From positions 1-64,000 of the forward strand of contig VTPC01007128.1 of the NCBI GenBank assembly GCA_011009095.1: 64,000 nt of DNA, in the 5' to 3' direction. This stretch comes from Ignelater luminosus. Taxonomy: Eukaryota; Arthropoda; Insecta; Coleoptera; Elateridae. The notes under the pieces were generated by a model that worked only from the letters and a program-made list of their open reading frames with translations, did no database searches and was not told where the DNA came from. The translations under genes were made by a program, and so were the position numbers. The number at the start of each line of letters is the position of its first letter. Position 1 is the first letter of the stretch. Below, piece after piece: positions 36,501 through 48,500 of the stretch.

Positions 36501-39500
36501 ATGATAAACATATCTAGTAAATCATAAGCAATAATATTTATGTTTCAATTTGCAGATCTACTGGAGTTACGGGCAGTATAACAACTAATGGAATGCCCAG
36601 AAATATGAAAAGTTTTCGTAAATTATCTGCTTACATAATGCAAGAAGATCTTTTACAACCATATCTAAGTGTAGGAGAACTGATGATGATAGCAGCTAAC
36701 TTGAAATTAGGGACTCATATATGTTTAAGTGAAACATCAACAAGAGTAAGTAAATACACAGAAAATAGCAACATTACTTCTCTTTTTACTTTTCTTTTTA
36801 ATGCAACAACATTTAGCGAATTCAATATTTTTAGTACCTTCTACGTATACTACAATAATTTCTTATATGAATTCGCTTGGAATTAGGCAACTTCTTTTAC
36901 ACGATCCTATCATGTTTGTTAATGTCGAATCGAATGACGTTACTCTCTTAATCAATAACATTTGATGAGTTATCAGCAGAATATCATTCTGACTTTTTCC
37001 GTTTCACTAACTTACATGACGGCAGCTTGTATTTAGTGCTTAAAAAGAAGCATACATCAATAAAACAATACATGATGCGTCAAATAAAATCCCAGAAAAA
37101 ATTTCTAATGAAAATCCAAATATAACCGTATCTGCATATCGAACTAAAAATAAATAACATAAATATGAATTTATGCATCACAAGAGGTCAGCATCCACTT
37201 AACCCACGTATACATAAAAATACATAAAACACGTTACAGGTCTCAGCACACAACACAAAAAGAACATACATTGGGTAAGTTAAAAGCAAGGCCCAAAGGT
37301 TTTCAAGCGCAAAATAAAGACTAACCTCTGGATCAGTCCCGTCAGACTACAAAATACAAGCATTGTGCTTGCAAGGTCAATCAAATAAGGTTTTGAAATA
37401 TGTCAACAAAGTTGAAAAATACATAATTTACAAGACAGAAACTAATCCCAAAATAAAGTTAACAAAAAAAAAACGACAAGACTGGTCAAATAATCACCAT
37501 ATTAATTTCACTGTGCTAGAATCGGCAACTTTTTTTTTGTGACAAGCTGGGCACCCGGCTGTAAAACCTAATCCGACTATGCTGAATTCAATGGTGCTAG
37601 CCGTTGTTCTAGGTTGGCCTTTTTTTCAAGAGATTTGAGGTTCGAAGTTTACAGGCCCAAAGACCGCAAAAACAAGTTATTTTTGTCATTTTTTACCATT
37701 TATTTGACTTCAATCGATCAGATATTGATTATTTCAATAACATTACATCAAATAAAAACCATTTTTTAAAAAATAATTGATTTGGCCAATTACACACGAT
37801 TGTCCATCACTTGTTCACAAAAAATTGGCATTTTTCTCAATGGTCTCCATCATCATTTTCTGATTCTTCTATATTGTCTGCTTTGTCTTGTAAATTCCAA
37901 CAAATGTCGCCTAATAGAGCATGTAGTTTCTTTCCACTGTACCAATGTTTAAACCTTACCGTTACTTGATGGACACGCTCGCCATGCTCATCAGATTCAG
38001 CTGGTGATTGTTCAGCGAATCTTTGTACATGACAATGCAAAAAATGAATTTTTACTAACGTTCGAACATTTATACGCTAGAAAATAGTAAGCATTTTTTC
38101 AATAAGTATGCGCCAATTTTCGGATCGATGAATTCCGAGAACATTCTCAATCACCGCTTTCACACAGTTCCATGCCACAAGCTCCAGATCACTGAGTGCA
38201 TTTTCAAATGCTTGATCCTTCATCAAACGACGAATGTCCGGTCCATTAAGTATTCCTGTAAAATAACCATAAAATGAAATAAAATTTTATTTGATCAACA
38301 CTTCGATTCAAACACATACCTTCTTTTATTTTCATCCCACTTAACCGTGGAAAAATGCGAAGCAATTTGTTGAATGCATTCTCTTCTGGATTAAATACTT
38401 TTATGAAATTTTTTACAAATCCTAGTTTGATGTGGAGCGGTGGTAGCAGTACTTTTTCAATTGGCACAAGTGGAGTCTCAATAATATTGTTTCGTCGCAA
38501 TCTAAATTCTTCACGTACAGGCCAGTTGCGTTTTTGATATTGATCGCCAGCAAAACGGGTATCCCATAAGCAGATAAAGGACATACTTTTGGTGTATCCC
38601 GTTTGCATTCCTTTCAAAAGTGTTATCACTTTCAAATCAGCACAAATCTTCCACTTATGTTCATTGTATTTCACATACTCGATGATCTTTTTCAATGATG
38701 CATAAGTTTCCTTCATCTCAGTGCTCAATGCGATCGGAACGGAATTTTTTTAATTGGCTACGTGGAGAAGAACTGTTTTCAAACTGCTTTTAAAGAAATC
38801 GATAAACAATCGCCAATCTTCAGGTTTATATTCATGGTGCATATTATTATAAAAACGCTTAACATCAGAACTTCCATATCGTAATTGTAACCGGCCAAAT
38901 CAATTATTTTTTGACGACTAGTTTCTATTTGATGTAATTTTATTGAAACGATCAATATCTGATCGATTTACATTGATTTAAATTCAATAAATGGTAAAAA
39001 AATGACAAAAATAACGTGTTTTTGGGATCCTTAGGCCTATAACCTTCGAACCCCAAATATCTTGAAAAAAGCGCCAACCTAAAACAACGGCAGCACCATT
39101 GGATTCAGCATACTCAAATTAGGTTTTCCAGCCGGGTACCCAGCTTGTCAGATTTTTGAACTAGCACAGTGTTATTAGCTGACCACAAAACTGCAAAGGA
39201 AACGTACAAACCAAATCCTAGTTGGGGATAAGAGCAATACTGGCCTAAATATAGACGTTTTCAACCGAAAAATACTTAAACGAACCTAGAAAGTAACTGA
39301 AACGGTGATTTGCTGTTCTTCAACTAAATAGTAAACGCCACCAAAACTGAAGTCAACGGACGGATCAGTTTTCATTTATCAGATACAACAAAATTAATGC
39401 ATAATCATGTTCCAGTGGGTCATTAACTAGTTTATTCACATAATATGAAATTGCGACCAGTAAAGGCTCATAGGTAGTTAAATCCCCACGTTCGATTGCT

Positions 39501-42500
39501 GCCCTAAGATGCGGGTGTTACAATGGAACGACAGAAGCGGGTGGTTTTCAACGGACAAATCTATTAATCAATCTTTACTCTTAATGACACGCTACAATAA
39601 TAGATATCTTGCTAAACCACAAAGAAACAATTTCATAGAACGACTGCGTTTATGCGAATATACAATTTTATAAGATAGAATTACAAACTTTATTACACCG
39701 GATGTTTTGATGTAGAATTAATCGACCTGGCGACTTTAGTTTAAAATGCCTATCTACAGCTTATTCTTGTTTTGTAAAGAATTATATCGATCAGTCTGTG
39801 GAACTACAATAGACTGTCACCAGTAGTTGCAAACATCTTCATGGTTTCTGTTGAAATAGTCATTCTAAAACCATTAGGAAACAATCCAAAGTTTCGATAC
39901 GTTAATACTTGAATTATCTAAACAACCAATATATAAATACCAAGTTGAGAATAATAGCTCCATTCCATTTAGTGATGTGCTTGCCGCTTGATTTACCTGT
40001 TTCTTGCATTAATCCTGCGGTGTTATTTTAAGTCTGCATATCTCAATAGACATTGGTTTGCTGATCGAATGAGCTGTAAATAAACTGACTTTCTACAAAA
40101 CGCCGACTAACACATTAAGAGAACATGATTTTAGTCATTGCAATGAATTCTATTTTCTAGTTACTACAAAAATCGAAAGCCAAAATAGGCATGTCCAAAA
40201 CAAGATGAATAGCATCGTTTAGAAGTTAATTGATTTTTATTGGTTCTGAGTTAGGAACAAAGAATACAGAGAAAGCTTTAATGATAATGGTAGTGGTACT
40301 GCTGTGACTTTATCTTCAGCCATGATTGTCGCAGTACAAATTCTGATAGAAATAAAGGGCAGCCGTAAAGACTTTGTAACGGGAAAAACCCGGAAAAAAG
40401 GTCTAAAGCCCGATGTTCAAGTCGAAGACGGGGGGGGGAGTTCAAACTAAACTTACACACTCACTAAATTTCTCAAAATTTAAAGATGGTAAAACCTAAG
40501 GGCGCCAGAAGCTGGAGATTTGAGATCTAAAACACTATGCCGGCCTACGCAGCTCCTCGCAGACCAACACCCTGCATATAAGCACTTCCAAAAATATCAG
40601 CCTGTATAGACGTGCCTTGAAAATTAACACCCTGTATATAAGTCACTTACGTTGACAAGTAGGGCGATATATATCTATAATTCTGGACGTACATACAGAA
40701 GATGCTTTCCCAAATAAACTTACCCGGGGAAAACTGTTAATTATTTACTTTAATAATAAACAAATAAACAGCACTCTTTTATGGCTGGGTTGGAGAATTA
40801 CTATTAAAAAAAAAAGAACATAAGATGGTTAAGTTATTTAAATTCATCGGTCAACATCATCGAGTCCTGTATGCGTGAGTTTCTCCACCTATAAAGGTTC
40901 ACTTTGTTTATAACAAAATAAGGAAATAGTAGTAATTGGATCAAAATCCCTCTCCCAGATCTAGCTCACAACCTGTACACAAAAGTTTTACTCATCCTGA
41001 AAAATTTTACAAGAGCAAACAAAGACACAATAAAACCAAACAAAATTATACAATACCCATTTATTTATATCAGGGTAGAAACAGTTTAAATAAATAAAGA
41101 AACAGAATAGACGTCAACGCAACTAAATTATTGTTACACTCAAACAAATAAATGTAACACATGGGCTGAAAAGTCCCAGGCCTAACAAATAGATGGCGCT
41201 AGTTCTATTGCATTCACCGCTTTTTCAGTTAGTACTAACCTTCAAAAGACAGCTGTTAAAATTTCATGATATTCTATTCATTATTTTGTGAGTTATTGTG
41301 CTAAGAGTGACGCTACTTTTGTTATTTTCAAAACAATGGATCAAAAACAATTTCGTGTTTTAATTTTACGCTGCTTCTTGATGGGAAAAAATACCGTTCA
41401 AGCGAAGCAATGGCTTGAAAAGTGTTATGGGGACTCCGCTCCATCAGAAACAACAATAAAACGTTGGTTTGCTGACTTCAAACATGGTCGTAGAGACACC
41501 GATGATGCAGAACGCAATGGACGTCCAAATGAGGCGGTAACACTAGAAAACATCATTGGCTTTACATTGCATGAGCATTTGACTATGAGAAAGCTCTGCT
41601 CAAAGTGGGTGCCGCGTTTGCTCACTGTTCACCAAAAACAAGAACGTGTTGATGTTTCTGAGCAGTGTTTGGCCATGTTTAAACGTAACAAACCGGAATT
41701 TTTGCGTCGATATGTGACAATGGATGAAACATGGATCCCTCGCTTCACTCCGGAATCAAAACGATCGTCATCTGAGTGGACAGCAAGGTTATGGCCTCGG
41801 TATTTTGGAATGTGCGTGGTGTAATATTCATCGACTATCTTGAGAAGGGAAATACCATCAACAGTGAATATTATATAGCGTTATTGGAGCGTTTGATTGC
41901 CGAAATTGCAAAGAAACGACCGCATATGGCAAAGAAAAAAATTTTGTTAGAGCGGCGCTGAAATGATTGCGTTGTTCTTGATGGAAATTACGTTGATGAA
42001 TAAAGCTAATTTTGAACAAAAAAAACCGTGTTTTCTTTGTTAGGCCTGGGACTTTTCAGCCCATGTGTTATTATGATATCTTACGATTTTTGAGTTGAAA
42101 ACAATAAATTAATTTGGAATATTTAGTATTACAATGCAAAATTTGCTTACCAAAATCAAAGAGTTAATTATTTCATAACCTGAGCACAGCAAAATTCTCA
42201 TAGATCTTTTTAATTTGTAAATAAAGTATCCTTAATTAAAATTACATAACTTATTTGTTATAAGGTTATTACAAAACGACTCTAACTAAAATTGTTCAAA
42301 TTGTTTATTATGAAATTATTACAGAATGACATTGCAGAGTGTAATTCAACAATGTTATGGCGTTCATTAGCACGCAACTGAACTTAATGTCAGTTCTTTC
42401 TCAAAGATTTTTAGGACGAGATGTCACATAAAACAATAATTTTGTATCAACAAGTTAACATGAAAAAGTAACTTTTCTTAATTACAAATCCTCTTGCAAT

Positions 42501-45500
42501 GTCCAGAGCTGGAAGTTTATTCGCTACGGCGCGGCGGGGAACTGCAGCAGACAGGCAGATTTTTCGAGTAGTTAACCAGGTTTTGCAACGCGGTGAAGCG
42601 TAGATTGTCTTTATTTTAATTCTCCACTCACAACCATTTAGCAGGTGAAACACAAACAAAGGTCTTTAAAGTTTATTAGGTTTACGATGGCTATCGTACG
42701 TCCAAAGTTTTGGTCACAACTTAGCAAACAAATTGCCCATACACCAAGAAAATTATTACGGCGGATATACCGAACTTATTTACGAGACCATTTAACATTT
42801 TTGTCCGTCGAGGTGACGTTTTTCTGGAATTTCTGCAAGACCCCTCTTGCATAACAAAATTCCCAACACCAATAATATACTGCACAAAGGACTCGCAATC
42901 AAGAAACAATTAGCGCGCTTGCTGCCGTAGTACACGGAAAGAAGACCTGAGATAAAGTGAAGCTTCGGGCGACTTACGTGACTATTTGACTTCTTCTAAA
43001 CAAATCGACCGAATTTAGAAATTTAAAAGGAACAATATGGAGAATTGAAGGGCCTTTCTAATGATGTGCCACTTAAACCCCTTTCTCATTAGAAGGTTTT
43101 GAGTGGTTGACGCCCCCCTACGGGGTTGAAGGTTTGGGTTCAAATTGTACGTTCGAAAGTGTTCTCCTCCCAATACAAATCGACTTGTTTTTGGGTTTTC
43201 TCAAAAAATTATTTTCCTCGTAGTTATTCAATCTGTTTCGTTTTCGTTGGGCCACTCTGTAGATATTTGTACCAAACTATTCACAAGAAAGCCTTGGTCA
43301 TAACAAGAAAGCTAACAAAACAAGTTCAAGTTTATCTGTCTTCAATGTTGGTTTCCAGTCGTTTTAAGCGTTGCGTTGCTCTTCAGTCGTACAAGTGGTT
43401 TGTTATGGATTTGCTTGGACATTTTATCGACAGTTACGGTTGTAAAATGCAGTTTTTGTAGTCCTCAAGAATTTGATGGCGAGAATGACTAAAGCAGTAA
43501 ATGACGCCGGCGTTTTTGGATGGGTTTGTCGACGATTGAGATAGTGGCGATTGCAATGAAGTTAGTCGTAAAGAAGTACTGACGCACGACAAGGCTGACC
43601 AAAATCTAGTGATATGCGTAGTGGTTTTCCACGACAAAAACAATACATACGAGTATTAAAACGATGATATCTAAACTCTACGGTGGATGCCTTTGGTGAA
43701 ACAAAAACGTCCGATATTGGTGCTTGATAGTATTTAGTTGAATGTACGATGCGAGAGGCAGATGTTGGTAACGACTCTTTTCATGGCCACACCTCCACAC
43801 TCAATGCTGTAGAGGTTGAGCCCGATAGCAAGCAACGATAAACAGATGTTTCAATAGCCGTGCAAACTACTAGCAACACGTCCCAGGAGAACTTCAAAAG
43901 GACAAATCCCAGGAGAGCAGGTACAGCTTTTCCAGGACAAAGACGTGCGCTAATTGCTAATCCGGATGCCGACAATTCGGGCAACAGCGTGATAGATATT
44001 AGAAATCGATTAGGACAAAAGAACACTGTCACCACTACCGGACACCATGCAAAACTGCTCATCCAAGGAGTTATCGACGTACTGTCTTGAAGTCACGACG
44101 ATATTTATTATAGTTGTTTTTAGATCAGAAAGACCTTTTTGGCCAATATGTTGTGTAGTAATACCAACGTAGTTTTTCACAGCATGTGCTGAGTGGATGC
44201 GGATGTGAAGAATTCAACCGTCAGGGTACAGACTATGATGTTAGAAATGGCAACAGTACTGGCGTGGAAAGTCCAACATGAGCAGCACTAAAACTTGGTA
44301 TCGACAATGTAGCTTGATAATAGCGAAGATGATTGAGCACCATTGAGTTAATATCGGCCGTTATGGCGTCATCGGTATGCACTGAAAATTTTATTGCAAC
44401 TAATATAGTTGGACATTAAAACGATTTCGGGAGTTGATTTTAACGATAAATGGTTGTGTTGATCTAGGTAAATCGAGCAGAAAACCATAGACTATCAACA
44501 CCACCGGACATACACTACTTACTTGTCATTACTTATTTATACGATTAATTTTTTTTTATTTTCAATTGAATTATTCAGAAGTTGGCAAAATGCCCTAAAC
44601 CTGAGTTTGGACTTTTATTGACTAGTTCCAAGTGTTCAATATGATGAGTTTTTTTTTATTTATATAATAGTTACAAAGAATTGGAAGTAACCGGGAAGTA
44701 ATTGAATTTATAAGAAAACTTAACTTAATAAAAGAACATGACAAATAGATGAGATCTCAGTTTTTCCAAGCATTTCTGCTTGCACGTGGATACGCCAGCT
44801 TTTTATCCTACCAGAATTTGTGTTTTAGATTTTTGAACACGAAGACCTGCAGCTGAGATCCACCACATACTTCTTGCGAGTAAACCCATGTGTAGTTTTT
44901 CAACCCTTAAGCAACAGGGTCTGTCCAAAAAGTATCGGGACTAAATTTATGAAAAACCATTTATTGCAGATATACGTACAATGGACTACAATTCTTCAAA
45001 ATAACATCTTTCTGCATTTTCTGCCACGCATGGTACGCCCTCTGGAAGTCTGCAGCCGGAATCTTTTTCAGACACTGCGTCGTGGCCGCTTGCACTCTTT
45101 CCACCGTCCCATATTGGTGTCGTTTCAGGCGTTGTTTTATCCGAGAAAGAGAAAAAAATCGGGCGGGGTTAAGTCTGAACTGTAGAGAGGCTGAGGCAGC
45201 GTTGCCACGTTCTGTTTCGGCGATTTCCCTTTGAACACGACGGACCCTTAACTTTAACATTTTCCTCATCTCGGTTTGTTGACGAACGTCCTGCGCGTTG
45301 CTCGTCTTTGACGTTCTCTCTTCCTTCTTTAAACTTTTCGTGCCACTCAAAAACTCGTCTTTTTGACATGGCATCCTCCCCGTAGGTGTTACGGATTATG
45401 GCAAGAATCTCAGCACCGGATTTGTTCAGTTTCACGCAAAACTTGATCGCATACCTCTGCGCTGTTAAATCTTGCGCTGCATCGTGATTCCTGACAAGAC

Positions 45501-48500
45501 AACAAAACAACTGCACACATTGCAAAGACTCAGAGGCAACTGAGCCGGATCGTGTCGTATATTTGAAATCATTCACCAACGTCCTTACTCAGGGAGGTCA
45601 TCCTCCACCCCGTCCGTTTTGCTAGAAAAAAATCAATTTGGATACTCTTTGGACAGACCCTGTGCTAAACAAAGGGGCGACTTCTAACGTAAGTCCATCT
45701 TTACGCAATCTATGGAGGATCTCATTAAGAATCTTGAGATGGTTTTGAAACTGGTTGTGCAGATGATTATATCGTTTAAATAAACGAAAAAGTAGAGTTC
45801 CATTTCCTAATACACTTTGAAAGGCATTCGCCAGAACTGGAAAATGCCATGGTTTAAGACAGTATACTGTTTAAATTTCTCGGCCATGAGAATTTGCCAA
45901 TGTGTTTAAAAGTCTATATTGAATTTTCGAAAGTCTACACGGAAACGAAATTTACCATCTTTTTCCTAACAAGAAGAATAGGACTGGACCAAGAACTGTT
46001 TGATTTCTCGACTTAAAAGGGAAACAAATTTAAAAGAAAACAGAAGCAGGATTTTAAATTAAAAGTATTTTGAGCTTATAATGTGAACTCAGCTGATTTG
46101 AATTTGATTCTTTTTCGTATTCCTGGTTATCAAGATGTTGATCTAAACATCTGATAATATAAAATGTTTAAAATAACCCTTAATGGCATATCATTACATA
46201 AATTATCGAACAGTTAATCTGATCAACTAGTAACTAAACGATTGCCTTTTTTTCTAAATGAAATAACTCGTTTAGAAAATTCCAGACTGGTTTTTCCACA
46301 GTTTAATTTTTCATCTTGAACCCAAATAAGATCTATCCCAACTATATCCATTATCTTGCTATTACCAAAGAAAACTTTTACTTTTCTCAGATTAAAGAAG
46401 TGCTAAAACTACTTGGTTTCGAAACCTGCTTAGAAACTAGAACCGAAAACTTATCAGGAGGACAAAAAAAGAGATTATCAATTGCATTGGAAATGGTTAG
46501 TGACCCATCGGTAATATTTCTTGATGAGCCAACCAGGTAAACCTTCTAAATCTAAAGTATGGAAGATGATAATTTGATTTTTCTTTAGTGGACTGGACAN
46601 NNNNNNNNNNNNNNNNNNNNNNNNNNNNNNNNNNNNNNNNNNNNNNNNNNNNNNNNNNNNNNNNNNNNNNNNNNNNNNNNNNNNNNNNNNNNNNNNNNNN
46701 NNNNNNNNNNNNNNNNNNNNNNNNNNNNNNNNNNNNNNNNNNNNNNNNNNNNNNNNNNNNNNNNNNNNNNNNNNNNNNNNNNNNNNNNNNNNNNNNNNNN
46801 NNNNNNNNNNNNNNNNNNNNNNNNNNNNNNNNNNNNNNNNNNNNNNNNNNNNNNNNNNNNNNNNNNNNNNNNNNNNNNNNNNNNNNNNNNNNNNNNNNNN
46901 NNNNNNNNNNNNNNNNNNNNNNNNNNNNNNNNNNNNNNNNNNNNNNNNNNNNNNNNNNNNNNNNNNNNNNNNNNNNNNNNNNNNNNNNNNNNNNNNNNNT
47001 CTAAAACCATTAGGAAACAATCCAAAGTTTCGATACGTTAATACTTAAATTATCTAAACAACCAATATATAAATACCAAGTTGAGAATAATAGCTCCATT
47101 CCATTTAGTGATGTGCTTGCCGCTTGATTTACCTGTTTCTTGCATTAATCCTGCGGTGTTATTTTAAGTCTGCATATCTCAATAGACATTGGTTTGCTGA
47201 TCGAATGAGCTGTAAATAAACTGACTTTCTACAAAACGCCGACTAACACATTAAGAGAACATGATTTTAGTCATTGCAATGAATTCTATTTTCTAGTTAC
47301 TACAAAAATCGAAAGCCAAAATAGGCATGTCCAAAACAAGATGAATAGCATCGTTTAGAAGTTAATTGATTTTTATTGGTTCTGAGTTAGGAACAAAGAA
47401 TACAGAGAAAGCTTTAATGATAATGGTAGTGGTACTGCTGTGACTTTATCTTCAGCCATGATTGTCGCAGTACAAATTCTGATAGAAATAAAGGGCAGCC
47501 GTAAAGACTTTGTAACGGGAAAAACCCGGAAAAAAGGTCTAAAGCCCGATGTTCAAGTCGAAGACGGGGGGGGGAGTTCAAACTAAACTTACACACTCAC
47601 TAAATTTCTCAAAATTTAAAGATGGTAAAACCTAAGGGCGCCAGAAGCTGGAGATTTGAGATCTAAAACACTATGCCGGCCTACGCAGCTCCTCGCAGAC
47701 CAACACCCTGCATATAAGCACTTCCAAAAATATCAGCCTGTATAGACGTGCCTTGAAAATTAACACCCTGTATATAAGTCACTTACGTTGACAAGTAGGG
47801 CGATATATATCTATAATTCTGGACGTACATACAGAAGATGCTTTCCCAAATAAACTTACCCGGGGAAAACTGTTAATTATTTACTTTAATAATAAACAAA
47901 TAAACAGCACTCTTTTATGGCTGGGTTGGAGAATTACTATTAAAAAAAAAAGAACATAAGATGGTTAAGTTATTTAAATTCATCGGTCAACATCATCGAG
48001 TCCTGTATGCGTGAGTTTCTCCACCTATAAAGGTTCACTTTGTTTATAACAAAATAAGGAAATAGTAGTAATTGGATCAAAATCCCTCTCCCAGATCTAG
48101 CTCACAACCTGTACACAAAAGTTTTACTCATCCTGAAAAATTTTACAAGAGCAAACAAAGACACAATAAAACCAAACAAAATTATACAATACCCATTTAT
48201 TTATATCAGGGTAGAAACAGTTTAAATAAATAAAGAAACAGAATAGACGTCAACGCAACTAAATTATTGTTACACTCAAACAAATAAATGTAACACATGG
48301 GCTGAAAAGTCCCAGGCCTAACAAATAGATGGCGCTAGTTCTATTGCATTCACCGCTTTTTCAGTTAGTACTAACCTTCAAAAGACAGCTGTTAAAATTT
48401 CATGATATTCTATTCATTATTTTGTGAGTTATTGTGCTAAGAGTGACGCTACTTTTGTTATTTTCAAAACAATGGATCAAAAACAATTTCGTGTTTTAAT

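Larger units (their letters stand above)
30931..36555 (+). other. Intron 2 of ABCG gene 2, transposon-filled
   Basis: A 5,625-bp intron at the same site as the 10.65-kb intron of gene 1. It contains a mariner (31527-32579), piggyBac and BEL/Pao relics (32900-33740) and a Copia relic (about 33950-35620). The remaining parts (30931-31526, 35620-36555) are AT-rich, with no recognised feature. Confidence 0.8.
39864..46599 (+). repeat. 6,736-bp near-exact direct repeat, copy 1 (likely assembly duplicate)
   Basis: Matches 47000-53735 at a constant offset of 7,136 bp with no indels over everything I compared. I saw two base differences (39911 G vs 47047 A; 41370 G vs 48506 A). It ends at the last base before the 400-N gap, and its partner starts at the first base after it. 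It contains dispersed repeat A, a mariner, a second Tc1/mariner-like derivative, exon 4 of ABCG gene 2 and 11 bp of exon 5. Confidence 0.95.

Noticed and set aside
46391..46599. A third ABCG gene or alternative exon 4
   Set aside because: Sequence and splice sites equal 53527-53672, and the surrounding 6.7 kb is duplicated up to the gap, so an assembly duplicate is simpler.
46478..47025. Long open frames across the gap on both strands
   Set aside because: They consist almost wholly of N and have no sequence content.
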